The notes under the pieces: generated by a model
Database searches by the model: none
What the model was told of the DNA's origin: nothing
Seen by the model: the letters and a program-made list of their open reading frames with translations, nothing else
NCBI GenBank assembly: GCA_020636435.1
Contig: JACJXX010000001.1
Span: forward strand, 4,109,001-4,173,000
From: Lewinellaceae bacterium
Lineage (GTDB): Bacteria > Bacteroidota > Bacteroidia > Chitinophagales > Saprospiraceae
Direction: 5' to 3'
Length of the DNA stretch: 64,000 bases
Translations under genes and position numbers: made by a program
Shown here: positions 41,122-50,023 of the stretch, in pieces
How the letters are laid out: every line of letters starts with the position of its first letter
Numbering within the stretch: the first letter of the stretch is position 1

Positions 41122-42858
41122 TCATATCCGCGCCTGATACGTATACAACTCATAATACCGTCCCTGCTTGTCGATCAGTTCCTGATGGTTGCCCCGCTCC
41201 ACAATGCGGCCGCTTTCGATGACCAGAATCTGGCTGGCCCGGCGGATGGTGCTGAGCCGGTGGGCGATGACGAAGGTCGTTCGTCCCTGCATTAGCTCAT
41301 TGAGGCTCTTCTGGATGAGGGATTCGCTTTCCGTATCCAGGTTGGAGGTAGCTTCGTCCAGGATGATGATCTTCGGGTCGGCCAGGATGGCGCGGGCGAT
41401 GGCGATGCGCTGCCGCTGCCCGCCCGACAGCTTGACGCCCCGCTCGCCGATCAGCGTGTCCAGCCCCTCATCGAAACGGTCGGTAAACTCATTGACGTAA
41501 GCGGCCCGGACCGCCTGCTGCAACTGCTCCTCCGTAGCGTCCGGCCGCGGGAAGAGGATGTTCTCGCGGATGGTGCCTTCAAACAAAAAGTCGTCCTGCA
41601 GAACGACGCCCAGGTGGCGGCGGTAGCTGCTCAGGCTCACCGTCGACAGGTCGACGCCGTCGATGGTGACCTGGCCTGAATCGGGCGTCAGGAAAGAAGC
41701 CGCCAGCCCGGCGATGGTCGTTTTGCCCGAGCCGGAGGTGCCCACCAGGGCAGTCACCGAGCCGGAGGGCGCGTCGAAGGTGATGTCGTGCACCACCTCC
41801 TTGCCTTCTATGTAGGCGAAAGACACCTGGTCGAAGCGGATGTCTCCTTTGACGGACTGCAATTGTACCGGCCTTGCAGCGGGGTCATCCTCCGGCGCCA
41901 TGTTCATGATCTCCTCGGTGCGGTCCAGCCCGGCAAATGCCTCGGTCAGCTGGCTGCCGATGTTGCTCATCTGCACGATGGGGGCGATCATAAAACCCAG
42001 GTAGAGGGTAAAGGCCAGGAAATCGCCGAAGGTCATATCGCCCTGAATGATCTGGTACCCCCCGATGCCCATGATACCGGTGGTGGCGATGCCGAGCAGG
42101 AAGGTGGCCGAACTCGTCATCAGGGAGGTGGAGGTCAGGCTTTTCTTTACATTCTGAAACAGCATTTCCACGCCCTGCTCGAAGGTGGCGTTTTCCTGCT
42201 CCTCGGCGTTGAAGCCCTTGATGACCCGCACGCCGTTCAGCGTTTCCACCAGCCGCCCGGTGACCTGCGCGTTCAGCACGCCCCGCTCCCGGAAGATGGG
42301 GCGGATGTAGCCAAAGGCCTTCAGGGCGATAAAGGCAAAGATGGAGACCGGCACCAGCACATAGAGCGTCATCATGGGGCTGATGCGGATGAGCAGGATC
42401 AGGGAGGCGACGGAAGTCAGCGTGCCGCCCACCAGTTGCACCAGCCCGGTGCCGACCAGGTTTCGCACTCCCTCCACGTCGGTCATGATGCGGGACACCA
42501 GCGCGCCGGACTTGTTGTTGTCGAAATAACTAATTGGCAGCGAGAGGATTTTCCGCTGCACCCGGGCCCGCAGTTTGGAGATCAACAGCTGGGCTTCCAC
42601 GCTCAACAGCTGAGTGAGCCAAAAGGAAGTTGCCGCCTGTACCACGATGGAGCCGGCCACCACCGCCAGCAGCACCTTCAGCATCTGCATATCCTTATTG
42701 ACGATCACGTTGTCGATGAGGTATTTGCTTGCGCCGGGCAGCACCAGACCCGCCAGGCGGCTGATGACGATCAGCGCCAGGCCCAGCAGGATGAGGCCCT
42801 TGCGGGGCCAGATGAAAGCCTGGAAAGCTTGTTTGAGGGTTACTTTGTTTTTTTCCAT
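41122..42858 (-). CDS. ABC exporter, fused membrane and ATPase domains (MsbA-like)
   Basis: A 578-residue half-transporter. Residues 1-320 hold six membrane helices (PRKGLILLGLALIVISRLAG, VVAGSIVVQAATSFWLTQLL and so on) with the cytoplasmic coupling sequence NGVRVIKGFNAEEQE. The nucleotide-binding domain has Walker A VGTSGSGKTT, Q-loop VLQDDFLFEGTIREN, signature LSGGQRQRIAIARAIL, Walker B IIILDEATSNLD and the switch VIAHRLSTIR, all intact. It should work as a homodimer exporting lipid, peptide or drug. Substrate cannot be told from sequence. It lies 63 bases downstream of the M3 peptidase gene on the same strand, so they may be co-transcribed. Confidence 0.93.
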   Translation of the reverse strand: MEKNKVTLKQAFQAFIWPRKGLILLGLALIVISRLAGLVLPGASKYLIDNVIVNKDMQMLKVLLAVVAGSIVVQAATSFWLTQLLSVEAQLLISKLRARVQRKILSLPISYFDNNKSGALVSRIMTDVEGVRNLVGTGLVQLVGGTLTSVASLILLIRISPMMTLYVLVPVSIFAFIALKAFGYIRPIFRERGVLNAQVTGRLVETLNGVRVIKGFNAEEQENATFEQGVEMLFQNVKKSLTSTSLMTSSATFLLGIATTGIMGIGGYQIIQGDMTFGDFLAFTLYLGFMIAPIVQMSNIGSQLTEAFAGLDRTEEIMNMAPEDDPAARPVQLQSVKGDIRFDQVSFAYIEGKEVVHDITFDAPSGSVTALVGTSGSGKTTIAGLAASFLTPDSGQVTIDGVDLSTVSLSSYRRHLGVVLQDDFLFEGTIRENILFPRPDATEEQLQQAVRAAYVNEFTDRFDEGLDTLIGERGVKLSGGQRQRIAIARAILADPKIIILDEATSNLDTESESLIQKSLNELMQGRTTFVIAHRLSTIRRASQILVIESGRIVERGNHQELIDKQGRYYELYTYQARI

Positions 42859-42921
42859 AGCGAGTTGTATTGCGCCTCAATTGGCAAAAGCCGGTGTGCA
42901 TGCGTCCTTGCTTCAGGTATT

Positions 42922-44622
42922 TCAAAACGTTGCGTCATCCACTCCGTCCAGCCACTCCGTGATCAGATCCACCACCGAGGCGACGCACCCGTCCTCAAAA
43001 GGAGAGCGCAGGTTGGCCAGTTGCACCAATTCCAGGAAGGAGCGGCTGCCGCCGGCATTGCAGAGCCGGACGTAGTCGCTCCACGCCTGCTGATGGTCCT
43101 GCTGGTCTTTTTTCCAAAACTGGAAGGCGCAAATCTGCGCCAGGGTATAGTCGATGTAATAAAACGGCATGACAAAAATGTGGCTCTGTTTCTGCCAGTA
43201 TCCTCCGCCTTCCAGGAAGGGGTGGCCGTCATAATCGCGGTGCGGGAGATACTGCCGTTCGATGTCGCGCCAGGCCTGGTTGCGTTCGGCGGCAGTAGCT
43301 TCCGGATGCTCGTAGACGAAGTGCTGGAATTCATCCACCGCCACGCCGTAAGGCAGGAAGTAAAGGGCGTTGGAAAGATGGCTGAACTTGTATTTGCCGG
43401 CGTCTTCTTTGAAAAAGAGCGGCATCCAGGGCCAGGTGAAAAACTCCATGCTCATGGAGTGGATTTCACAGGCCTCGAAGGTAGGCCAATTGTACTCGCT
43501 GATGCCGATGTCGCGGCTGCTGTATACCTGAAAGGCGTGGCCGGCCTCGTGGGTCAGCACGTCGATATCGCCGCTGGTGCCGTTGAAGTTGGAAAAGATA
43601 AAAGGGGCCTGAAACTTGCCGATGAAGGTGCAGTAGCCCCCGGTGGCCTTGCCGGGGCGGGTTTGCAAATCCATCAACTCATTGCTGCGCATAAAGTCGA
43701 AAAATTCGCGGGTCTCCCCGGAGAGTTCGCTGTACATCTGCCGCGCCTGCCCGACGATCCATTCCGGCTCGCCTTTGGGTTGAGGGTTGCCGGAGGGAAA
43801 GCGGAGGTCTTCGTCGTAATATTTGAGCTGATCCAGGCCCAGGCGGCGGCGCTGCCGTTCGTAGAGCCGGCTGGTGATGGGCACGATATAGTCCTTCACC
43901 TGGCGCCGGAAGTTGGCCACTTTTTCGGGCCCATAGTCGGTGCGCAACATGCGGGCGTAGCCCAGCTCCACGAAATTTTGAAAGCCCAGTTCCCGGGCAA
44001 TGCGGTGCCGGACCCGCACGAGCCGGCTGAAAAGGCCTTCGAGCTCGGCGGCGTGCTCTGCAAAAAACGCCCACTTGGCCTCGGCAGCTTCTTTGCGGAC
44101 AGCCCGGGTTTTATCCATTTCGAATTTGACGATAGAAGACAGGTTGTGCTCTTCCCCACGGAAGTTGATCCTGGCTTTGGCCTTCAGCTTGGTGTAGGCG
44201 CTGCTGAGTTTGTTTTCTTCCTGCAACAGGCCGATGACCGAATCGTCGAAAGTTTTCATGCTCAGCTCGGCAATGGCAAATAGCTGTTGCCCCCACTTGT
44301 CTTCCAGTGCGTTGCGAAAGGGCGATACGGCGAGCGCTTTGTAGAACTCGTTGACCAGCCCTTCGTAGGCGGGCATCTGCTGGTCGAAGTATTCATTTTC
44401 TTTTTCGTAAAATTCGTCGCGGGTATCCATGGTGTGGCGGATATGGCAAACATTATACATAGACGTAAACTCCGTCCGCAGGCCGTTGATGCGGTCCAGG
44501 GCTTTGTCTTGCTCTTCCGCAGACGGAGCTTTCTGAAACCGGGCCAGTTCTTCCCGGAAAGCGGCTGAAAATTGGTCGAATTGGGGGCGTGTATACTGAA
44601 AGTTCTCGAATGTAAGGTTCAT
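42922..44622 (-). CDS. M3 family oligoendopeptidase
   Basis: Start at 44622 (MNLTFENFQYTRPQFDQFSA) gives 566 residues; the frame extends 77 codons upstream, but that part lacks family resemblance. The helical N-terminal two-thirds lead to the active site DVLTHEAGHAFQVY (His358, Glu359, His362) with the downstream ligand Glu in FEACEIHSMSMEFF, then HIFVMPFYYIDYTLAQICAF, characteristic of the M3B oligoendopeptidase F group. Cytoplasmic; it degrades peptides up to about 20 residues. No signal peptide. Confidence 0.93.
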   Translation of the reverse strand: MNLTFENFQYTRPQFDQFSAAFREELARFQKAPSAEEQDKALDRINGLRTEFTSMYNVCHIRHTMDTRDEFYEKENEYFDQQMPAYEGLVNEFYKALAVSPFRNALEDKWGQQLFAIAELSMKTFDDSVIGLLQEENKLSSAYTKLKAKARINFRGEEHNLSSIVKFEMDKTRAVRKEAAEAKWAFFAEHAAELEGLFSRLVRVRHRIARELGFQNFVELGYARMLRTDYGPEKVANFRRQVKDYIVPITSRLYERQRRRLGLDQLKYYDEDLRFPSGNPQPKGEPEWIVGQARQMYSELSGETREFFDFMRSNELMDLQTRPGKATGGYCTFIGKFQAPFIFSNFNGTSGDIDVLTHEAGHAFQVYSSRDIGISEYNWPTFEACEIHSMSMEFFTWPWMPLFFKEDAGKYKFSHLSNALYFLPYGVAVDEFQHFVYEHPEATAAERNQAWRDIERQYLPHRDYDGHPFLEGGGYWQKQSHIFVMPFYYIDYTLAQICAFQFWKKDQQDHQQAWSDYVRLCNAGGSRSFLELVQLANLRSPFEDGCVASVVDLITEWLDGVDDATF

Positions 44623-44930
44623 TATTGTTTTTTGCTTTTCAAAGGCGGGAAAATACAACGGTTTCCCCACATATTCAATTAAACACTTTGGCCTTATATG
44701 ATTTGCATCCTCAAAAAGTGCCTGCAGTTTCGTAAATTTGCATATTTGGCAGTGCTTATACTGTTGTACGTTGATTGTTGCCAGTTGTTTTGAGCTATAG
44801 CCCTTTGGGCCAGAGCTTTGAAAACGAGCTTCCAACAACTTGTCTACCACCAAAGGTCGGGAAAACCATCTGTGGGCTCAGTATAAAAATAACATGCCGG
44901 TTAATCACCAATAGCCTTTAGCGGAAAAAG
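44623..44930. other. Divergent promoter region between M3 peptidase and uppS
   Basis: 308 bases without a convincing gene. The sequence next to each start is AT-rich, as expected of two divergent Bacteroidota promoters; I do not find a full TTTG-N20-TAnnTTTG match on either strand that I would defend. No inverted repeat longer than seven bases was seen. Confidence 0.4.
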
Positions 44931-45674
44931 ATGGATTTAAAGTCTCAGATCAACATCGAAAAACTGCCCCGCCATATTGCCATCATCATGGATGGCAATG
45001 GCCGTTGGGCCAAGCAGCACGGCAAACCACGGGTGTTCGGCCACCGCAACGGAGTAACTGCCGTAAGGGAAACCACCGAAGCCGCTGCCGAGCTGGGTAT
45101 AGAATACCTGACTTTGTATGCCTTCTCCACGGAGAACTGGAACCGGCCGAAGATGGAAGTCGGCGCGTTAATGCGCCTGCTGGTCGAAACCCTTCACAAA
45201 GAAATAGAGACCTTAAACAAAAACGATATCCGGCTGCAGGCTATCGGCGATATCAGCAAACTGCCCAAACACACTTACAAGGCGCTGTTGGAAGGCATCG
45301 AAAATACCAAGGACAACAGCCGCATGACGCTCGTGCTTGCCCTCAACTACAGCGCCAAGTGGGAAATTCTGGAAGCCAGCCGCCGGCTCGCCCGGCAAGT
45401 GCAGGCCGGAGAGATCAGCCCCGGCGATATCGACGAGGCCGCTTTCGCCGGCGCCCTCAATACCAGCGGCATGCCCGACCCGGAACTGCTGATCCGGACC
45501 AGCGGCGAAACCCGCCTGAGCAACTTCCTGCTCTGGCAGATCGCCTACGCCGAACTGTACTTTACTCCCGTTTTCTGGCCCGATTTCCGAAAGGAAAACT
45601 TCTTCAAAGCCATCATCGACTACCAGCGCCGCGAACGCCGGTTTGGAAAGATCAGCGAGCAGTTGGTGCGGTAA
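44931..45674 (+). CDS. uppS: Undecaprenyl diphosphate synthase (isoprenyl transferase)
   Basis: A 247-residue cis-prenyltransferase, full length. HIAIIMDGNGRWAK contains the catalytic Asp21; GHRNGVTAVRETTEAAAELG, LTLYAFSTENWNRP and the C-terminal DPELLIRTSGETRLSNFLLW and YAELYFTPVFWPDF are the standard motifs I-V. It makes C55-PP, the lipid carrier for peptidoglycan and surface polysaccharides, from FPP and IPP at the membrane. In many Bacteroidota uppS is followed by bamA and ompH genes; here it stands alone before a terminator. Confidence 0.95.
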   Translation: MDLKSQINIEKLPRHIAIIMDGNGRWAKQHGKPRVFGHRNGVTAVRETTEAAAELGIEYLTLYAFSTENWNRPKMEVGALMRLLVETLHKEIETLNKNDIRLQAIGDISKLPKHTYKALLEGIENTKDNSRMTLVLALNYSAKWEILEASRRLARQVQAGEISPGDIDEAAFAGALNTSGMPDPELLIRTSGETRLSNFLLWQIAYAELYFTPVFWPDFRKENFFKAIIDYQRRERRFGKISEQLVR

Positions 45675-46007
45675 GGCAAATGCGCTATAAATGCGGTTTT
45701 CTGCGCAAACGGGCAATCTTTGCCGCAAAATCACGATAAAGTGCATTTTTCTGCCGACTTTCCGAAAAATTTCGATAATATTCAGTAAACTTGTACAAAG
45801 GAAATAAAAGGCCGTTTTTCTTCCGAAGGCGGTACGCCAAATACTAAGCTGGCCAGGAAGGCATACAATCCAAGAAAATGCACCCTCCCCCTACCGGGAG
45901 AGGAAATTTGTTCCTCTCCCCAATTTTTGCGGCGGTTTTCTGCGGTTTAGGCGCCTTGCCTACCCCCCGGATTCAAATATCACTCACTCTTCTCATCTTG
46001 CAGCATC
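45675..46007. other. Gene-free interval between uppS and kinase gene
   Basis: No gene. The interval contains the strong hairpin listed at 45896-45928 and AT-rich stretches with CCGAAAAATTTCG-type words upstream of it. The promoter of the salvage operon should lie in 45930-46000, but no clear -7 box is visible. Confidence 0.4.
45896..45928. terminator. Strong hairpin with T-run
   Basis: GGGAGAGGAA (45896-45905) pairs perfectly with TTCCTCTCCC (45911-45920) around ATTTG, followed by TTTTT at 45924-45928. It is 220 bases after uppS, so it may be a mobile hairpin repeat serving as terminator. Confidence 0.6.
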
Positions 46008-46838
46008 ATGGTATTGATTGTCGATAGCGGTTCAACAAAATCGGAGTGGACCATCCTGAAAGATGGCAAAATAACCTTTCAGCACACGCTGGAGGGCGTC
46101 AGCCCTTTCTTTTACGATGAAGAGCAGATGGCAAGAGTCTTTCGGCAAATTCCGTCCGAAGGAGTCCGGCACATTCATTATTATGGTACCGGTTGCAACG
46201 ACGGGGCCAACCGGGCCAAAGTCCATCGCGCCCTGAAAAGAGCGTTTTCAGAGGCACAGTTGGTTGAAGTGGATTCCGACATCATGGGAGCGGCCCGCGG
46301 CCTTTGCCAGCGCGAGCCGGGCATTGCTGCGATCCTGGGCACGGGATCCAACTCCTGCGTGTTCGACGGAGAAGCGATCATTGAACAACAGGGCGGGCTC
46401 GGTTATGTATTGGGCGACGAGGGAAGCGGAGCAGTGCTGGGCAAGCTGTTTATGCAGGATTTTATGAACCGCAAACTTCCTGCCCCGCTGCATAAAGAAC
46501 TAAAGAAACAGTACAACCTCAGCCGGGAACTCCTGTTGCATAAAGTATACAGAGAACCTTTGCCCAACCGTTACCTGGCATCCTTTGCCCCCGTCGTCCA
46601 CCATTACCGCCAGGAACCTTTTGTTCAAAGCCTTCTGGGGCGGCATTTCGGGGCTTTTTTCGAAAACCTGAAATGGGCTTTTTCCGACTATACCAGCCTG
46701 CCCCTGCATCTGACCGGTTCGGTAGCCTGGTATTTCAAGGCGGAAATCCTGGAGGCCAGCAAACAATTTCCCTTTGAGGTGGGCGCTATTTTAAGAAGCC
46801 CGACGCCCGGTTTGATCCAATTTCACTGTACACCCTAA
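46008..46838 (+). CDS. BadF/N-acetylglucosamine kinase-type sugar kinase
   Basis: A 276-residue ASKHA-fold kinase. Phosphate-1 motif IVDSGSTKSEWTI at the N-terminus, phosphate-2 AAILGTGSNSCVFDG, then GGLGYVLGDEGSGAVLGKLF, the signature of the BadF/BcrA-like N-acetylglucosamine kinase group, and the adenosine motif LHLTGSVAWYF. In Bacteroidota these enzymes commonly accompany murQ and phosphorylate GlcNAc or MurNAc from wall turnover; here the next gene is murQ, so MurNAc or GlcNAc is the probable substrate (inference). First gene of a three-gene operon. Confidence 0.87.
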   Translation: MVLIVDSGSTKSEWTILKDGKITFQHTLEGVSPFFYDEEQMARVFRQIPSEGVRHIHYYGTGCNDGANRAKVHRALKRAFSEAQLVEVDSDIMGAARGLCQREPGIAAILGTGSNSCVFDGEAIIEQQGGLGYVLGDEGSGAVLGKLFMQDFMNRKLPAPLHKELKKQYNLSRELLLHKVYREPLPNRYLASFAPVVHHYRQEPFVQSLLGRHFGAFFENLKWAFSDYTSLPLHLTGSVAWYFKAEILEASKQFPFEVGAILRSPTPGLIQFHCTP

Positions 46839-46876
46839 AAGCCCTCTCGGCGAGGGTATAGAATTCGCAAATAGCA

Positions 46877-47710
46877 ATGAAAAAGAAAGACTCTTCCCAA
46901 ACTGTCAAACTCGTTACTGAATCGCCGTCTTATTACGACAACCTGGAAAAGATGAGCACCGGCGAGCTGCTTCGCGGCATCAATGAAGAGGATAAAACGG
47001 TGCCGGTTGCCGTGGAAAAAGCCATTCCTATGGTCGAGCGGCTGGTCGACGCTGTCGTCCCCAAAATGGAGCAGGGAGGCAGGATGTTTTACATCGGCGC
47101 CGGGACGAGCGGCCGGCTGGGGATCGTGGATGCTTCGGAATGCCCGCCGACGTACGGTGTGCCCTATGACCTGGTCATCGGCCTGATCGCCGGCGGCGAC
47201 CCGGCGATCCGGCAGGCCGTCGAATTTGCCGAAGACGATTTCGGGCAGGCCTGGAAAGACTTGTCGGAATACCATATTTCCGCCCAGGATGTGCTCATTG
47301 GCATTGCCGCCTCCGGCCGCACGCCCTACGTGATCGGCGGCCTGCGCGATGCCCAGGAGCACGGCATCCTCACCGGTTGCGTCACCTGCAACACCCACTC
47401 TGAGGTGGCCAAGTACGCCGACTACCCCATTGAAGTGGTCGTCGGCCCGGAATTCGTCACCGGCAGCACCCGCATGAAATCCGGAACGGCTCAGAAGCTC
47501 ATCCTGAATATGATCTCGACCACCGTCATGATCCGGTTGGGCCGGGTGCGGGGCAATAAAATGGTGGACATGCAACTGACCAATGCCAAACTGGTGAAAA
47601 GAGGCATAAACATGATCATGGCGGAGCTGGATGTCGACGAGGCCAATGCTCAGAAGCTCCTGGAACAGTATGGCTCCGTGCGCCAGGCCATCGACAGCAC
47701 CCGCAAATAA
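46877..47710 (+). CDS. murQ: N-acetylmuramic acid 6-phosphate etherase
   Basis: A 277-residue SIS-domain enzyme of normal MurQ length. Motifs: LVTESPSYYDNLEKMSTGEL at the start, YIGAGTSGRLGIVDASECPP (sugar-phosphate loop and the Glu implicated in catalysis), GLIAGGDPAIRQAVEFAEDD, GIAASGRTPYVIGGL, and EFVTGSTRMKSGTAQKLILN. It cleaves the lactyl ether of MurNAc-6-phosphate giving GlcNAc-6-phosphate and D-lactate during peptidoglycan recycling. 38 bases after the kinase gene and 8 bases before the regulator gene. Confidence 0.95.
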   Translation: MKKKDSSQTVKLVTESPSYYDNLEKMSTGELLRGINEEDKTVPVAVEKAIPMVERLVDAVVPKMEQGGRMFYIGAGTSGRLGIVDASECPPTYGVPYDLVIGLIAGGDPAIRQAVEFAEDDFGQAWKDLSEYHISAQDVLIGIAASGRTPYVIGGLRDAQEHGILTGCVTCNTHSEVAKYADYPIEVVVGPEFVTGSTRMKSGTAQKLILNMISTTVMIRLGRVRGNKMVDMQLTNAKLVKRGINMIMAELDVDEANAQKLLEQYGSVRQAIDSTRK

Positions 47711-47718
47711 TTCCTGGC

Positions 47719-48468
47719 ATGTTGAAAAGCGAACGGCAGGAACACATCCTCCGGGAAGTCAATATTCACAATAAGGTACTGTGCTCCGACCTCAGCATCA
47801 AGCTAAGCGTATCGGAAGATACCATACGCCGGGACCTCAACGAGCTGGCCGAACAGGACAAGATCATCAAAGTGCACGGCGGCGCCCTCTCCCGGTCTTA
47901 TCACACCTCTGCCTACCGCCAGGCCGAAGTATACTCCCTGCAGGAAAAGACCATCATCGCGGGAAAGGCCGTCGCGCTGCTTCAGGAAGGCATGCTGGTT
48001 TTTGTCAGCGGCGGCACCACCAACCGGGAGTTGGCCCGCATCCTGCCACCTCACCTGAGCGCCACTTTTTTCACCCCCAGCCTCAGCACCGCCATTCAAC
48101 TCATGGAGCATCCTTCCTCGGAAGTGATCCTTCTGGGAGGGAAAGTTTCGCGAAATGCCGGCATCAGCGTGGGAGGGGAGGTAATCAGCAGGCTGAATGA
48201 AATCAGGGCCGACTTGTGCATTCTGGGCACCAACAGCATTGACGCCGAAGAAGGCATCACCGATTCCGACTGGGAAGTGGTGCAGGTTAAAAAAGCCATG
48301 ATCAACCGCGCCGATAAGGTGGCGGCGCTGGCCCTGGCTGAAAAACTGGATTCCGTGCAACGGATGAAGGTATGTGATATTGGCCAGGTCGATTGCCTCA
48401 TCACAGAGTTGGAAGTGCAGGATAAACGGTTGATTCCATATCGTAAAAAAGGGGTGGAAGTATTCTAA
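47719..48468 (+). CDS. DeoR/GlpR family transcriptional regulator
   Basis: A 249-residue regulator. N-terminal winged HTH: ERQEHILREVNIHNKVLCSD, LSVSEDTIRRDLNELAEQDK, IKVHGGAL. C-terminal DeoRC sugar-phosphate sensor: IAGKAVALLQEGMLVFVSGGTTN, AIQLMEHPSSEVILLGGKVS, GILGTNSID-type CILGTNSIDAEEGITDSDWE. Such proteins usually repress a sugar catabolic operon and are released by a phosphorylated sugar. Tight linkage to murQ suggests MurNAc-6P or GlcNAc-6P as effector and its own operon as target. The stop codon sits within the 14-base direct repeat that flanks the next element. Confidence 0.9.
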   Translation: MLKSERQEHILREVNIHNKVLCSDLSIKLSVSEDTIRRDLNELAEQDKIIKVHGGALSRSYHTSAYRQAEVYSLQEKTIIAGKAVALLQEGMLVFVSGGTTNRELARILPPHLSATFFTPSLSTAIQLMEHPSSEVILLGGKVSRNAGISVGGEVISRLNEIRADLCILGTNSIDAEEGITDSDWEVVQVKKAMINRADKVAALALAEKLDSVQRMKVCDIGQVDCLITELEVQDKRLIPYRKKGVEVF

Positions 48469-48473
48469 CATTC

Positions 48474-48650
48474 TGGACTTTGGACGGCCAGACGCTAAAG
48501 GCGGACACGAGCGAAGCGACTGACGAAGTAAATCGGAAGGCGGACACGAACGAAGCGACTGACGGAGTAAAACGGGCGTTTTGTGCCCATTCGGAGGTCA
48601 ATTCCGACTTCCGACTTCGCACTTCCGACTTCACCCTTGGTTCGTCCAAG
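48474..48650. mobile_element. Palindromic repeat element flanked by 14-bp direct repeats (copy 2)
   Basis: 177 bases inserted between two exact copies of GTATTCTAACATTC (48460-48473 and 48651-48664). The ends carry CTTTGGACG and CGTCCAAGG. Inside are two 39-base tandem units starting GGCGGACACGA (48500) and GGCGGACACGA (48539), containing GCGAAGCGACTGACG and CGAAGCGACTGACGG, followed by the tandem ACTTCCGACTTCGC units also found at 5921-6090. The direct repeats include the end of the DeoR gene, so insertion duplicated its last bases and left the coding sequence whole. Confidence 0.7.
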
Positions 48651-48742
48651 GTATTCTAACATTCAATCATTCTTTATTTTCAAATTTGTATGTCTTATTT
48701 TGCAGGCAAAAGTGCCTTTTGAACTTTAATTCCATTATTCAA

Positions 48743-49702
48743 ATGCGTATTTCCAAATCTACCCTGCTGGCCTTTCTGTTTTTTGGGGCCAATGTGCAGG
48801 CCTTGTTTGCCTGCAACTGCGAGCCGGTGGTGCAATTGAGCGCCGCCGACTGGAACGATGCCGATGTCATCTTTACCGCCACTCTGACCGGCCACAAGAT
48901 CGGGAGGGTGGGCATGTTGAAATTCGACACCCAAAAGGCCTATAAGGGAGAGGTTGACGCCAACATCACCTTTTATTTCCAACTGGGGATAAACCATACC
49001 TTGCTGCACGCCATAAAAGAATTTAAAGAAGGGGACGAGTGGATCGTTTTTGCCAGAAAGTTTGTGGCCGGCGAGAAAACCCAATACCGGTTGAAGGATT
49101 CTCCGGTTAGAACGATGTGCGCGTTGAGCCGGCCCCTGCAGGAAGATCGCGCAGAGGACCCTTATCTGCTCTTCCTGAAAGATATGGCTCAGAAGGCGGA
49201 AGGGCACCGAAAAATGTACGATGAAAACGGCCAGCTAACCGCCGAAGGCGAATACGCCGGTCAAATACCGGTTAACCGCTGGGCGTATTACGACATCGAA
49301 CGCAAAACAAAGGTAGAAGGCGACTATGTTAACGGGCAGCGGGAAGGGGCGTGGCTGCAAACCAAGCCTTCATCCAATGGAGAGCAGCAGGCCATCCGGA
49401 AAACCATTTATAAAAATGGGATACCCGCAGAAATCCACGATTACAGCCATACCGGCCAGGTAAGCCTGAAAAAGATACTGACGGACAGCACGGAAACCCG
49501 CTATTATTACCGGTATGACGGCACCCTGAAAAGCAAGATCGTCGAGGACCTGGACAACAATACCACTCATATCCTGAATTATTCTGAAAGCGAGGCGCTG
49601 CTGGAGGAGCGGTTTATGGAAGAGAAAAGAGTCGTGCGGCAATATTGGTACGACGAGGACGGGAAACTGGCACGGGAATGGGTAATCGGGGACGGAGATT
49701 AA
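48743..49702 (+). CDS. Exported protein with MORN-like (YwqK-type) repeats
   Basis: The ATG at 48743 (MRISKSTLLAFLFFGANVQA) gives 319 residues with a signal peptide before CNCEP. Residues ~25-145 form a compact domain (FACNCEPVVQLSAADWNDAD, VIFTATLTGHKIG, YKGEVDANITFYFQ, MCALSRPL) like the NTR/TIMP-like domain starting with a Cys-x-Cys, seen in other Bacteroidota surface proteins. The second half has repeated YDENGQLTAEGEYAG, RKTKVEGDYVNGQREGAWLQ and YWYDEDGKLAREW units, the 'antitoxin YwqK'/MORN-2 type. Function unknown; the YwqK name does not imply antitoxin activity here. Upstream is the repeat element. Confidence 0.75.
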   Translation: MRISKSTLLAFLFFGANVQALFACNCEPVVQLSAADWNDADVIFTATLTGHKIGRVGMLKFDTQKAYKGEVDANITFYFQLGINHTLLHAIKEFKEGDEWIVFARKFVAGEKTQYRLKDSPVRTMCALSRPLQEDRAEDPYLLFLKDMAQKAEGHRKMYDENGQLTAEGEYAGQIPVNRWAYYDIERKTKVEGDYVNGQREGAWLQTKPSSNGEQQAIRKTIYKNGIPAEIHDYSHTGQVSLKKILTDSTETRYYYRYDGTLKSKIVEDLDNNTTHILNYSESEALLEERFMEEKRVVRQYWYDEDGKLAREWVIGDGD

Positions 49703-49870
49703 CCGCAGAACCGCAAAACCGCAAAACTGCAAAACTGCAAAACCGCAGAACCGCAAAACCACTCAAAATGTAAAAGGAGGCTCAGCTGGGGCGGCTCTTA
49801 CAGGGGCTGCCTACGTAGAGCCACTTTTACATTTGAAATTTAGAGTTTTGCATTTTGCGGTTTCAAAGCC
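49701..49870. repeat. Octamer tandem repeat and long inverted repeat after the MORN-like gene
   Basis: AACCGCA[AG] is repeated about 7.5 times at 49701-49760 (with two AACTGCAA variants), beginning at the stop codon. It runs into AAATGTAAAAG..GGCTC (49766-49783), which is matched in reverse complement by GAGCC.CTTTTACATTT (49818-49834). Near 49850 TTTTGCGGTTT is again the complement of the octamer. The whole block can fold into one large hairpin. The rest of the 49703-50023 gap holds a small CTGCCA/TGGCAG stem-loop (49908-49924) and no gene. Confidence 0.65.
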
Positions 49871-50023
49871 CGTGGATAATGGGTTCCAGCCATCTCACAA
49901 AAAGTTCCTGCCATTTTTTGGCAGAAATTAATGATTAACGGGCTAATATTGGTAGCCGTTACTTCTTCATAGCAGGAATAATTTTGACAAAGCCATCAAA
50001 CACCTTTACACAGCAGCCCTCAT

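Noticed and set aside
41788..44283. Very long open frame (831 codons) on the plus strand across the ABC exporter and M3 peptidase genes.
   Set aside because: It is antisense to two genes with complete catalytic motifs; the GC-rich third positions of those genes suppress stops on the other strand. Its translation is His/Gln/Asp-rich with no family signature.
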